A stretch of 64,000 bases of DNA from Cellulomonas alba (GCF_030362835.1 NZ_JAUCGQ010000001.1:248001-312000), one strand, 5' to 3'. Counted from the first letter of the stretch, positions 9,514 through 17,514 are shown. The notes: generated by a model from the letters alone, not told the origin. Numbers and translations are program-made.

Positions 9514-9556
9514 ACGCTAGGGAGCAATTGATGGGATGTCTCGGGACCTCCGTCCC
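9514..9556 (-). promoter_or_regulatory. pflB promoter with DosR-like box
   Basis: On the minus strand, TAGCGT (9514-9519) fits a -10 box and GAGACA (9537-9542) sits 17 nt upstream as -35. Directly next to the -35, GGGAC-N4-GTCCC occupies 9543-9556, matching the core and the exact spacing of the mycobacterial DosR/DevR box, including G/C at the flanking S positions. The central four bases differ from the consensus. The position abutting -35 is where DosR-type activators bind. This suggests hypoxia-dependent activation of pflBA. Confidence 0.5.
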
Positions 9557-9577
9557 GTGGTCCTCGTCACCAGGGCA

Positions 9578-9589
9578 CACACCGGTGTG
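9578..9589. promoter_or_regulatory. Perfect 12-bp palindrome between pflB and the desaturase gene
   Basis: CACACCGGTGTG is a perfect palindrome about 70 nt upstream of the proposed pflB transcription start and 43 nt beyond the 3' end of the desaturase gene. It may be a second regulator site for pflB. The family of the regulator is unknown. Confidence 0.3.
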
Positions 9590-9632
9590 ACGTGCGAGAC
9601 ACCCGCCCCGCGCGGCCCGCGGACCCGTGGCC

Positions 9633-10724
9633 TCACACCCGCGTCGACGCCACCAAGGGGCAGACGAACGGGTCCCGGTCACCGAGCCCGACCTCGTTGA
9701 GGTGACGGACGACGATCGCGTACGAACGCGGGAGCGACACCTGGGTGTACGGGATCGCGTGCTCGGCGCAGTACGCCCGGACCACGGGCGCGACCCGGCG
9801 CAGCGACATCGACGGCATCGACGGGAACAGGTGGTGCTCGACCTGGTGGTTGAGGCCGCCCATCGCCATGTCGAGCCAGCGCCCCCCGGTGATGTTGCGG
9901 CTCGTCAGCACCTGACGGCTCAGGAAGTCGATGCGCGCGTCCTTGGGGACGAGTGGCATGCCCTTGTGGTTCGGCGCGAACGCCGCGCCCATGTAGACCC
10001 CGAACAGCGCGAGCTGGACGGCCAGGAACGCCGCGCCCTTGGTCGGCGACATGACGACCAGCACCAGCGCGACCCAGCCGAGCAGCCGCGCGGCGAGGAA
10101 GACGCTCTCGATGGAGCGGCGCTCCATCGGGACGCGCGACGTGATGCGGCGGATGGCGTGGATGTGCAGGGCGATGCCCTCGAGCAGGAGCAGCGGGAAG
10201 AAGAACCAGCCCTGGCGGCGCAGGAACCACCGACCGGCCGCGGTCCGCCGGGCCGCGACGTCGTCCGGCGTGAAGCCGAGGACCTTCATGTCGATGTCGG
10301 GGTCGGCGTCGACCTTGTTCGGGTTCGCGTGGTGGCGCGTGTGCTTCCGCTGCCACCAGCCGGCGCTCAGGCCCACCGCGAGGTTCGCGAGCAGCAGGCT
10401 CGTCCAGTCGTTGGCCCGGCCCGAGACGAAGATCTGCCGGTGCGCGGCGTCGTGGCCGAGGAACGCGCACTGCGTGAAGACGACCGCGGCCACCGTCGCG
10501 ACGAGGAGCTGCCACCACGAGTCGCCGACGAGGACCACGCCGACGACGAGCCCCACGAGGGCGAGCGCCGCACCGGCCAGGCGGAACCCGTAGAACGTGT
10601 ACCGCCGCTCGAGGTGCCCACCGGCGCGCACGTCACGGGTCAGCGCGGTGAACGCGCTGGTCGGATGCACGGCGTCGGCGTCTCGCGGTCGGGTTCGCAG
10701 GACGGTGGGTGCGGTGGTGCTCAT
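9633..10724 (-). CDS. Membrane acyl-lipid fatty acid desaturase
   Basis: The 363-residue membrane protein carries the three histidine boxes of non-haem di-iron desaturases: HDAAH, HTRHH, and NHQVEHH with the Q/H-xxHH form seen in acyl-lipid front-end-type desaturases. Hydrophobic segments flank the boxes (around residues 50-90 and 185-245). It introduces double bases into membrane acyl chains with ferredoxin- or cytochrome-derived electrons. The exact regiospecificity cannot be read from sequence. The ATG at 10724 is clear. It lies downstream of, and on the same strand as, the cold-shock gene; a role in cold adaptation of membranes is plausible, but a terminator separates the two. Confidence 0.9.
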   Translation of the reverse strand: MSTTAPTVLRTRPRDADAVHPTSAFTALTRDVRAGGHLERRYTFYGFRLAGAALALVGLVVGVVLVGDSWWQLLVATVAAVVFTQCAFLGHDAAHRQIFVSGRANDWTSLLLANLAVGLSAGWWQRKHTRHHANPNKVDADPDIDMKVLGFTPDDVAARRTAAGRWFLRRQGWFFFPLLLLEGIALHIHAIRRITSRVPMERRSIESVFLAARLLGWVALVLVVMSPTKGAAFLAVQLALFGVYMGAAFAPNHKGMPLVPKDARIDFLSRQVLTSRNITGGRWLDMAMGGLNHQVEHHLFPSMPSMSLRRVAPVVRAYCAEHAIPYTQVSLPRSYAIVVRHLNEVGLGDRDPFVCPLVASTRV

Positions 10725-10800
10725 GGCGTGTCCGTGCCTCTCAGGCGGCTGTCGCGCGGGTGACCCGTTCGCCCCGGGGGTAGGACGGACGGATGTGCGA

Positions 10801-10830
10801 GGGCGCCCCGACCCGACGGGTGGGGCGCCC
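10801..10830 (-). terminator. Terminator of the cold-shock gene
   Basis: A perfect 9-bp stem, GGGCGCCCC (10801-10809) with GGGGCGCCC (10822-10830), has a 12-nt loop and begins 20 nt after the cold-shock stop codon in the direction of transcription. Confidence 0.75.
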
Positions 10831-10850
10831 TGCGTGCGGCGTGACGAGCG

Positions 10851-11054
10851 TCAGAGCGGCGTGATGTTCGAGGCCTGCGGGCCCTTCGCGCCCTGCGTGA
10901 CCTCGTACTGCACCTTCTGGTTCTCCTCGAGCGAGCGGTAGCCGCTCGTCGCGATCGCGGAGTAGTGCGCGAAGACGTCCGGGCCGCCGTCGTCGGGGGC
11001 GATGAAGCCGAAGCCCTTCTCGGCGTTGAACCACTTGACGGTTCCAACAGGCAT
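10851..11054 (-). CDS. cspA: Cold-shock domain protein (CspA family)
   Basis: The 67-residue single cold-shock domain has RNP1 as KGFGFI and RNP2-like DVFAHYSAI, and begins [18 protein letters not shown] as is standard. These proteins are OB-fold RNA chaperones that bind single-stranded nucleic acid in the cytoplasm. Length and composition match the family exactly. The start has a purine-rich GAGAGAG stretch upstream as ribosome binding site. A perfect terminator hairpin follows. Whether it is cold-induced or constitutive cannot be told; I see no clear -10/-35 pair upstream. Confidence 0.95.
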   Translation of the reverse strand: MPVGTVKWFNAEKGFGFIAPDDGGPDVFAHYSAIATSGYRSLEENQKVQYEVTQGAKGPQASNITPL

Positions 11055-11338
11055 GGTGCTCTCTCTCTCGGTCGATCGACGGCAGTGGGGTCACCGCCGG
11101 GTGATCACGGTGGTCGTCGTCCGGTCCGAGGGTTCCTCGAGCCTGCCGCACCAAGTGCTTACGGCGGTCGTGACAAGCGATGCACTGCGACTACAGGTGC
11201 AACCGTACGGCACACCCCTCTCCCGCCGCGATGCCTGTGCGGGCAAGCTGCCGCCGAGCCGGCCGCGCGAAGGCGTCCCACCGACACCGCTGGGCGCCCT
11301 CCCACCCTGTTCTCAGGAATGGTCGTGACCATCGAGGC
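11055..11338. promoter_or_regulatory. 284-nt divergent intergenic region with a response-regulator-like site
   Basis: This gap separates the cold-shock gene (minus) from the ferric reductase-like gene (plus). Close to the latter, TTCTCAG (11310-11316) lies 4 nt after a weaker copy, CTCCCAC (11299-11305), giving an 11-nt repeat period. The same TTCTCAG half-site occurs as a better direct repeat upstream of the response regulator gene at 15798-15815. I see no convincing -10/-35 pair for either gene and no coding potential. Confidence 0.4.
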
Positions 11339-12751
11339 ATGGCAGTCACCAGCGCCCCGGCCCCGGCCGTGCCCGACGTCCGCCGGCTCGCGGCGCCGCG
11401 GCGCGCCCGGTGGTGGGCGGCCGCGGTCTGGGCCGTCGCGACCGCGCTCCTGCTCGTCGTGCTGCGGCTGTGGGTCTCCCACGGCGGTGTGACGGACCTC
11501 GGCGGAGGCGCGGCGTCGGCGCTGGGCGCGGCCGGGCGGCTCGCCGGCCTGCTCGCGAGCTACCTCATGCTCGCGCAGGTGCTCGGCATGGCGCGCGTCC
11601 CGTGGGTCGAGCGCTCGTTCGGCCAGGACGCCGTGACGCGGTGGCACCGCTGGACCGGGTTCACGTCGTTCCACCTGCTGCTCGTCCACATCGTCGCGAT
11701 CCTCTGGTCGTACACGTTGCTCGGGCGCGTCTCGTGGGTGCGCGAGACGTGGGACGTCGTGACGACGCTGCCCGGGATGCTGCTCGCCACCGTCGGGTTC
11801 GGCCTGATCGTCGCGGTGGTCGTCTCGTCGATGCGCGTGGCGCGGCGGCGGATGCGGTACGAGGGGTGGCACCTACTGCACCTGTACGCGTACCTCGGCG
11901 TCGGGTTCGCGCTGCCGCACCAGCTCTGGACCGGCACCGACCTCGGCGGCTCGACGGCCGCCACGGCGTTCTGGTGGACGCTGTGGGCGGTCACGCTCCT
12001 CGCGGTGCTGGTGTTCCGCGTCGGGCAGCCGTTGTGGCTCTCGGCCCGCCACGACCTGCGCGTCGCGGAGGTCGTCCCCGAGGGCGAGGGACTCGTGTCG
12101 CTGCACCTCACGGGACGCCGCCTCGACGAGCTGCGCGTCGAGCCCGGGCAGTACTTCGTGTGGCGGTTCCTCTCGGGCACGGGCTGGACGCGCGGGCACC
12201 CGCTGTCCCTCTCCGCCGCGCCGACCACCGTCGGGCTCCGCGTGACCGTCGGCACCCGCGGGGACGACGGCGCACGCGTCGCGACGCTCCGGCGCGGGAC
12301 GCGCGTGCTCGTCGAGGGGCCATACGGGCGCCTGACCCCCGCCGTGCGGACCCGACCGCGGGTCGCGGCCTTCGCCGCGGGCTCGGGGATCGCGCCGGTC
12401 ATGGCGATGCTGCACGACAACGCGTGGGAGCCCGTCACGGACACCCTCGTGCTGCGCACCAGCCGTCCCGGCGAGGTGCCGCTCGCCGAGGACATCGAGT
12501 GGCTCGCCGGGCAGACGGGCCTCCGGTTCGTCGCGCTCCCCGGCCCGCGAGCCCGGACGGGTCCCACGTGGCTGCCGGACGGTGCGTGGCCCGGGGACGG
12601 CCCGTCGGCGCTCCGCGCGCTCGTGCCGGTCCTGGACGAGCACGACGTGATCGTGTGCGGCCCCTTGCCGTGGACCCAGGCGCTCGTCGCGGACCTGCGG
12701 GCCGCGGGCGTCCCGGCCGAGGCGCTGCACGTCGAGCGGTACGACTGGTGA
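11339..12751 (+). CDS. Ferric reductase-like transmembrane flavoprotein
   Basis: The 470-residue protein has an N-terminal ferric reductase-like transmembrane domain (about six helices, residues 20-225) with histidines in HRWTGFTSFHLLLVH and in the WHLLHLYAYLG segment suited to bind haem. A FAD-binding barrel follows (GHPLSLSAAP), then an NAD(P)H-binding domain (AAGSGIAPVMAML, VIVCGPLPW). It should pass electrons from cytoplasmic NAD(P)H across the membrane. I took the ATG at 11339, giving the family-typical MAVTSAPAPAVPDVRR start; the open frame extends upstream without support. The gene is followed by an FMN-binding protein and ApbE, which suggests the electrons pass to a flavinylated extracytoplasmic carrier. 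Confidence 0.85.
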   Translation: MAVTSAPAPAVPDVRRLAAPRRARWWAAAVWAVATALLLVVLRLWVSHGGVTDLGGGAASALGAAGRLAGLLASYLMLAQVLGMARVPWVERSFGQDAVTRWHRWTGFTSFHLLLVHIVAILWSYTLLGRVSWVRETWDVVTTLPGMLLATVGFGLIVAVVVSSMRVARRRMRYEGWHLLHLYAYLGVGFALPHQLWTGTDLGGSTAATAFWWTLWAVTLLAVLVFRVGQPLWLSARHDLRVAEVVPEGEGLVSLHLTGRRLDELRVEPGQYFVWRFLSGTGWTRGHPLSLSAAPTTVGLRVTVGTRGDDGARVATLRRGTRVLVEGPYGRLTPAVRTRPRVAAFAAGSGIAPVMAMLHDNAWEPVTDTLVLRTSRPGEVPLAEDIEWLAGQTGLRFVALPGPRARTGPTWLPDGAWPGDGPSALRALVPVLDEHDVIVCGPLPWTQALVADLRAAGVPAEALHVERYDW

Positions 12752-12761
12752 GGAGAGCCGG

Positions 12762-13349
12762 ATGAAGGTCAGCAAGCTCGTCGCGGCCGGGCTCGGCACG
12801 CTCGCGGGCGTCGTGGCGGTGTTCCTGTACCCGACGAGCACCAACCGTCCCGCGCCGGGGCAGGCCGACGGCAACGGGTCGAGCGCGAGCAGCGGCGCCG
12901 TCGCCGGGTCGGGGTCCGGGTCGGGAACCGGGTCCGGCTCCGGCTCGTCCGGTTCGGCCTCGTCGTCGTCCGGCTCCGCCTCCTCGGGCTCGTCGTCCGG
13001 CTCCGGCGCGTCGTCCTCCGGCTCGTCGTCCGGCTCCGGCTCGTCGGGGACGTCGGGCTCGTCCGCGAAGTCGGGCACCTACACGGGCGACGTCGTGCAG
13101 ACCCGGTGGGGACCGGTGCAGGTCGAGATCACCGTGTCGGGCGGCACGATCACGGCGGCGCGAGCGGTCCAGTACCCGCACGGCAACGGGCGCGACGAGC
13201 AGATCAACGGCTACGCCCTCCCGATCCTCGAGCAGGAGGTCGTCTCGGCGCAGAGCGACAAGATCGACGCCGTCTCCGGCGCCACGGTGACGAGCGACGG
13301 CTACATCTCGTCGCTGCAGAGCGCGATCGACCAGGCGTTCCACGCGTGA
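12762..13349 (+). CDS. Membrane-anchored FMN-binding protein with Gly/Ser tether
   Basis: The 195-residue protein has an N-terminal membrane anchor (about residues 5-22), a roughly 75-residue linker made almost wholly of Gly and Ser (about 35-105), and a C-terminal FMN-binding domain (about 106-195). The flavinylation motif is in DAVSGATVTS, with T175 the expected FMN-linked residue. FMN attachment is done by ApbE, whose gene overlaps the stop codon. GAGGAG precedes the ATG. The long flexible tether would let the flavin domain reach through the wall while staying near the ferric reductase-like partner encoded just upstream. The final acceptor is not evident. Confidence 0.88.
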   Translation: MKVSKLVAAGLGTLAGVVAVFLYPTSTNRPAPGQADGNGSSASSGAVAGSGSGSGTGSGSGSSGSASSSSGSASSGSSSGSGASSSGSSSGSGSSGTSGSSAKSGTYTGDVVQTRWGPVQVEITVSGGTITAARAVQYPHGNGRDEQINGYALPILEQEVVSAQSDKIDAVSGATVTSDGYISSLQSAIDQAFHA

Positions 13350-14104
13350 CGACCACGACCGAGGCGCCCAGGCGCGCGTGGACCGTGCAGGTCATGGGCA
13401 TGCCTGTCAGCATCCACGTCCGGGGCGGCAACCCGCACGGGTCGCAGGCGCGGGACGCGGTCGAGCGCGCGTACGCCACGCTGCGGGACGTCGACGCGCG
13501 GTTCAGCCCCTTCCGCGCCGACTCCGAGCTGTCCCGGCTGCGCCGGGGCGAGCTGACGCTCGCGGCGGCGTCGGACGACCTGCGTCTCGTCGAGCGGCTG
13601 TGCCGGACCGCGGTCGAGCGCACGGCCGGCGCCTTCGACCCGTGGCGCTGGCGCGACGGCTTCGACCCGACCGGGCTCGTCAAGGGCTGGGCGGTCGCGC
13701 GGGCCGGCGAGCTGCTGCGAGAGGTCGACGGCGACGTGCTGGTCGACGCGGGGGGCGACGTGCTCGCCTGGTCGCGGTCCGGCCGGCCGTGGGTCGTGGG
13801 CATCGAGGACCCGACCGACCGTTCCCGCGTGCTGGCTCGGGTGCCGCTGCTCGACGGCGCGGTCGCGACCTCGGGGCCGGCGGCGCGTGGCGCCCACATC
13901 GTCGACCCGCGGACCGGGGAGCCGGCGGCGGGGGTGCTCTCGGCGACCGTGGTGGGACCGTCGATCCTGTGGGCCGACGTCGCCGCGACGACCGCGGTCG
14001 TGCTCGGGCCGGCTGCCGAGGCGTGGACGAGCACGCTGCACGGCACCTCGGGCCTCCTGGTCCTCGCCGGTGGCCGCGTCCACCGCTGGGCGAACCCGAC
14101 CTGA
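13346..14104 (+). CDS. apbE: FAD:protein FMN transferase
   Basis: The 252-residue protein matches ApbE, which transfers FMN from FAD to a Thr in the S-G-A-T motif of flavoproteins. Family signatures are present: FSPFRADSELSRL near the N-terminus, DPTGLVKGWAVARA, LVDAGGDV, and HIVDPRTGEPA. The metal/FAD-site Asp in WADVAATTAVVLG is kept. The GTG at 13346 overlaps the stop of the FMN-binding gene, so enzyme and substrate are translationally coupled. No lipobox or signal peptide is visible in this start, though ApbE normally acts outside the membrane; the short N-terminus is odd in that respect. Confidence 0.92.
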   Translation: MTTTTEAPRRAWTVQVMGMPVSIHVRGGNPHGSQARDAVERAYATLRDVDARFSPFRADSELSRLRRGELTLAAASDDLRLVERLCRTAVERTAGAFDPWRWRDGFDPTGLVKGWAVARAGELLREVDGDVLVDAGGDVLAWSRSGRPWVVGIEDPTDRSRVLARVPLLDGAVATSGPAARGAHIVDPRTGEPAAGVLSATVVGPSILWADVAATTAVVLGPAAEAWTSTLHGTSGLLVLAGGRVHRWANPT

Positions 14105-14138
14105 CCGCCGCGGAGGGGCCGCTGCCGAGAGGCCGACG

Positions 14139-15101
14139 TCAGCCCCGCACGACCTCCGCGGGCAGCACGATCGCCGCCGCTCCCCCACCCGGCTCGACGG
14201 GGCGCAGCTCGAGCCGACCGCCGTGCGCCTGCGCGACGTCACGGACGAGCGCCAGACCGAGGCCGAACCGGGGGCGACCGTCCTGGTTCGCGTCCGCGCG
14301 GCGGAACCGCTCGGTCAGCTGCTCGACGTCGGCCGGGAAGCCGGGACCCTCGTCGGTCACGACCACCTCGGCGGCGCCGCGCACGGCCCGCCGCACGTCG
14401 ACTCGCACGGTGGCGCCCTCCGGGCTGTGCGCGACCGCGTTGTCGACGAGGCACGCGAGCGCGCGCCGCAGCGCGGTGGGAGCGACCTCCGCGACGAGCG
14501 GCGCACCGTCCACGGCGAGGCGCACGCCGGGTGCGACGGCCTCGTAGGACGCGACCGTGGCGTGGGCCAGCGCGAGCAGGTCGACGTCCTCGCGCGGGGC
14601 GCGCCCGGCCTCGAGCTGCGCGGCGACGAGCAGGTCGGTCACGACGTCGCCGAGCACGCGCGTGTCCGCGACCAGCTGGTCGACGACGACGCGACGAGGG
14701 TCGTCGGCCGGGGTGCGCGCCTGCACGAGCTGGGCGCGCGTGTGCACGATCGCGAGCGGGGTGCGCAGCTCGTGCGAGGCGTCGGCGACGAAGCGGCGCT
14801 GCCGGCGCAGCGCGTCGTCGAGGGGGGCGACGGCGCGGCGTGCGGTGAAGACCCCGACGCCCGCGGCGGCCGCGAGCGCGAGCAGCCCGAGCCCGGCGAG
14901 CTTCGCGGCCGACGCCACGTCGGCGCTCCGGTCCCGCTCCGCCTGGCTCACGGACCGCGCCTGCCGCTCCTGACCCTCCGCGCGCCCGGCCAGGTACGCG
15001 GCCGCGGCCACGACGACGATGACCGCCGCGACCGCGACCGCGACGGCGACCGCGACGCGGCGCACGGACTGACGGACCAGGGCGTCGTCGGCGTCGCTCA
15101 C
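14139..15101 (-). CDS. Sensor histidine kinase
   Basis: The 320-residue kinase has two hydrophobic segments (about residues 17-37 and 68-86) with a short extracytoplasmic loop of about 30 residues between them, so it has little room for a sensing domain. The H-box is ASHELRTPLA with H110, the N-box is LVDNAVAHS, and glycine boxes follow as DEGPGF and FGLGLAL. It lacks an evident HAMP domain. It overlaps the response regulator gene by 4 nt. It faces the ferric reductase/FMN/ApbE operon tail to tail, which, together with shared TTCTCAG sites, suggests it controls that module. Confidence 0.92.
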   Translation of the reverse strand: MSDADDALVRQSVRRVAVAVAVAVAAVIVVVAAAAYLAGRAEGQERQARSVSQAERDRSADVASAAKLAGLGLLALAAAAGVGVFTARRAVAPLDDALRRQRRFVADASHELRTPLAIVHTRAQLVQARTPADDPRRVVVDQLVADTRVLGDVVTDLLVAAQLEAGRAPREDVDLLALAHATVASYEAVAPGVRLAVDGAPLVAEVAPTALRRALACLVDNAVAHSPEGATVRVDVRRAVRGAAEVVVTDEGPGFPADVEQLTERFRRADANQDGRPRFGLGLALVRDVAQAHGGRLELRPVEPGGGAAAIVLPAEVVRG

Positions 15102-15775
15102 ACGCCACCCAGCCGGTAGCCGATGCCGCGCACGGTCGTCACGGCGCCCCGCCCGAGCTTGCGCCGCAGGTAGTGCACGTACGTGTCGACGGTGTTCGGC
15201 GTGTCGTGGGGGTCGAACACCTCGGCGAGGATCTCGTCACGCGAGAAGACGCGGGTCGGGCGACGCGCGAGCATCGCGAGGACGGCGCACTCCCGGTCCG
15301 TGAGGTCGACGGGCGCCCCGCCCGCGCGCGTGACGGTGCGCGACTCGACGTCGAGCCGCGCCGTCCCGACGGCGACCGTCGGCGCGTCGTCGCCGTGGCG
15401 CCGCAGCAGCGCCCGCAGCCGGGCGAGCAGCTCGGGCAGCTCGAACGGCTTGACCAGGTAGTCCTCGGCACCGGCGTCCAAGCCGTCGACGCGGTCCGCC
15501 AGCGTGCCGCGCGCGGTCAGCACGAGCACCGGCGCGCCGACGCCCGCGCGGCGCAGCCGGCGCACGAGGTCGATGCCGTCGCCGTCGGGCAGCCCACGGT
15601 CGACGACGAGCAGGTCCGGGTGCTGGGTCAGCGTCACGTGCAGCGCCGAGTGCGAGTCCCGCACGAGCACGACCTCGTACGCGTCGCCGAGCGCCTCGGC
15701 GAGCAGCGGACCGAGCGTGCGGTCGTCCTCGACGAGCAGCAACGATGCCCGGGGCTCGGCGAGGTCGGCGTCCAC
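15098..15775 (-). CDS. OmpR/PhoB-family response regulator
   Basis: The 225-residue regulator has a receiver domain with the acidic pair in LLVEDDRT, the phosphoacceptor D59 in LLVVDRGLPD, and K109 in YLVKPFELPELL. A winged-helix DNA-binding domain follows, ending in VDTYVHYLRRKLGRG and VRGIGYRLG. The start is GTG at 15775. It is the first gene of a two-gene operon with the histidine kinase. The direct repeat TTCTCAG-N4-TTCTGAG just upstream is suited to OmpR-type dimer binding, so autoregulation is likely. Confidence 0.94.
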   Translation of the reverse strand: MDADLAEPRASLLLVEDDRTLGPLLAEALGDAYEVVLVRDSHSALHVTLTQHPDLLVVDRGLPDGDGIDLVRRLRRAGVGAPVLVLTARGTLADRVDGLDAGAEDYLVKPFELPELLARLRALLRRHGDDAPTVAVGTARLDVESRTVTRAGGAPVDLTDRECAVLAMLARRPTRVFSRDEILAEVFDPHDTPNTVDTYVHYLRRKLGRGAVTTVRGIGYRLGGV

Positions 15776-15797
15776 CTGCCCATGGTGCCGCGCCCGG

Positions 15798-15815
15798 TCT
15801 CAGAAGCGTCTGAGA
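15798..15815 (-). promoter_or_regulatory. Direct-repeat site for the OmpR-type regulator
   Basis: On the minus strand TTCTCAG is followed after 4 nt by TTCTGAG, an 11-nt period typical of OmpR/PhoB-family sites. It lies 23-40 nt upstream of the response regulator start and 50-67 nt upstream of the divergent DUF347 gene, so it could serve both. The same sequence also reads as an inverted repeat (CTCAGA/TCTGAG), so a dyad-binding regulator is an alternative. Confidence 0.45.
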
Positions 15816-15864
15816 ACCGCGGTCGACGATCGACCCGCCGGCCGGACCGCTGCGAGGAGCCCCG

Positions 15865-16650
15865 ATGTCCGAGATCACCGCCGCCGCCCCCGACGTGGTG
15901 CGCACCCCCGTGCGGGTCCCCCGCCCCGACGCCCCGTTCTGGGTGACGAAGGGCCTCACCACGGCGATGGGCGAGGCGCTGTCGGACTACCTCGTCCACA
16001 CGATCTCGCCCGTCCTCGCCGTCGGCGCGGGCGCCGTGGGGCTGGTCGTCGCCCTCGCGCTCCAGCTCCGCACCGGTCGGTACGTCCCGTGGCGCTACTG
16101 GCTCGCGGTGTCGATGGTCGGCGTCACGGGCACGATGGCGGCCGACGTGCTGCACGTCGCGCTGGGCGTCCCCTACCTCGTCTCGACCGCGCTGTTCGCG
16201 CTCGTGCTCGCGGGTGTGTTCTGGACGTGGTGGCGCACCGAGCGCACGCTCTCGATCCACACGATCACGACCCTGCGACGCGAGCTCTTCTACTGGGCCG
16301 CCGTCATCGCCACGTTCGCGCTCGGCACCGCCGCCGGCGACCTCGCCGCCACGACGCTCGGTCTCGGGTACCTGGCCGCCGGCCTGGTGTTCACCGCGTT
16401 CCTGGCGGTGCCGATCGCGGGCCGGCGCTGGTTCGGCATGTCGTCCGTCGCGGCGTTCTGGTTCGCGTACGTGCTGACGCGACCGATCGGCGCGTCGTTC
16501 GCCGACTGGTTCGGCGTCTCGCACGAGCGCGGCGGGTTGGCGCTCGGTGCCGGGCGCGTGGCGGCGGTGCTCGTCGCCGCGATCGGGGCGATGGTGTGGT
16601 TCATGACGCGCCGCGCGAGCCGGGAGCTCGTCACTCCGGCGCGGACGTGA
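15865..16650 (+). CDS. COG4705-type membrane protein with four DUF347 repeats
   Basis: The 261-residue protein consists of four repeats, each a pair of membrane helices opening with an aromatic-rich FW/YW motif and a small-residue/Asp motif: FWVTKGLTTAMGEALSD, YWLAVSMVGVTGTMAAD, YWAAVIATFALGTAAGD and FWFAYVLTRPIGASFAD. This is the DUF347 pattern of COG4705. About eight transmembrane segments are expected. The function is not established for the family. It is divergent from the response regulator and shares its upstream site, so it is probably part of the same regulon as the flavin/ferric reductase genes. Confidence 0.82.
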   Translation: MSEITAAAPDVVRTPVRVPRPDAPFWVTKGLTTAMGEALSDYLVHTISPVLAVGAGAVGLVVALALQLRTGRYVPWRYWLAVSMVGVTGTMAADVLHVALGVPYLVSTALFALVLAGVFWTWWRTERTLSIHTITTLRRELFYWAAVIATFALGTAAGDLAATTLGLGYLAAGLVFTAFLAVPIAGRRWFGMSSVAAFWFAYVLTRPIGASFADWFGVSHERGGLALGAGRVAAVLVAAIGAMVWFMTRRASRELVTPART

Positions 16651-16725
16651 CCCGCATGGCGGCTCCACCGAGGCAGCGCCTTCGCTAGCATCGCGGCGCA
16701 ACGTCGCGAGAGGAGCGGGGAGAGC

Positions 16726-17484
16726 ATGCGCCACGGGCTGCGCACCGTCGTCGTCCTGGTCGTCGCCGGCTTGGCGCTGACGGCCTCGGCCGTGCCCGCC
16801 GGGGCGACGCTCTTCCCCGGGCCGGGGATCACGAGCATCTCCGTCGGCCCGCGGTTCCTTCCCCGTGTGTTCCTGCCCCAGACGCCGGGCACCTACCCGG
16901 ACGCCATGCGTCCGTTCACACTCAGGTTCGCGGGCACGTCGACAGCGCTCTACTACCAGTGGCGTGAGGTGTGGGCGCCGCGCGTGATCGGCGCGCAGGT
17001 CACCGACGAGACGTGGGCCGGTCCCACCGAGTGGAGCGCGCAGACCTCCTTCGCTCGGCAGGTCGTGGAGGGCAGCGACTGCTACCAGGTACGGGCGCGC
17101 GACGCGTACGGGCACGTGGGGCCGTGGTCGGCGACGGCGTGCGTGACGCTGCCCAGCCGCGGCGACGAGCTGGTCTCCGGGAACTGTGGCCAGTCGATGA
17201 GCGCGTTCGAGCACGAACGCGCTCAGACGTGCACGCTCGGCCCTGTCCACACGTGGTACCGCCAGCGCGGGAGCGCCGTCCGGCTCGGCTACTGGTCGGG
17301 CCCGAAGGCCGGCAGCTTCGACGTGTACCTCGGTTCGCGGAAGATCGGCCACGTCAGGGCGACCTCGTCGACGAAGGCGCTGCACCATGTCACGCTCCCG
17401 GTGCACGGCACGGTGACGGGCTACCTCAAGCTGGCGGGGACCTCCGGGATCGTGCAGATCGAGGACTTCAGCGTCCTGCCCTGA
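16726..17484 (+). CDS. Secreted protein of unknown function, fibronectin III-like
   Basis: The 252-residue protein opens with a clear signal peptide: Arg, a hydrophobic core (residues 7-21), and an Ala-rich cleavage region near ASAVPAGA. The mature part is beta-rich; a segment with WSAQTSF, CYQVRARDAYGHVGPWS and TACVTLP resembles a fibronectin type III domain with a Cys pair. Four cysteines in the exported part could form two disulphides. A GGAG-containing leader precedes the ATG, and TAGCAT at 16686 could be a -10. No enzyme motif is recognised. It stands alone between the DUF347 gene and the convergent dxs, with no functional hint from neighbours. Confidence 0.6.
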   Translation: MRHGLRTVVVLVVAGLALTASAVPAGATLFPGPGITSISVGPRFLPRVFLPQTPGTYPDAMRPFTLRFAGTSTALYYQWREVWAPRVIGAQVTDETWAGPTEWSAQTSFARQVVEGSDCYQVRARDAYGHVGPWSATACVTLPSRGDELVSGNCGQSMSAFEHERAQTCTLGPVHTWYRQRGSAVRLGYWSGPKAGSFDVYLGSRKIGHVRATSSTKALHHVTLPVHGTVTGYLKLAGTSGIVQIEDFSVLP

Positions 17485-17514
17485 GCCGGTGACGCCGGCG
17501 CACGACGCCCGCCG

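Noticed and set aside
12850-13080. Repetitive GGCTCGTCGTCCGG-like DNA, possible tandem repeat or CRISPR
   Set aside because: It encodes the Gly/Ser tether of the FMN-binding protein in frame. Repeat units are irregular and there are no spacers.
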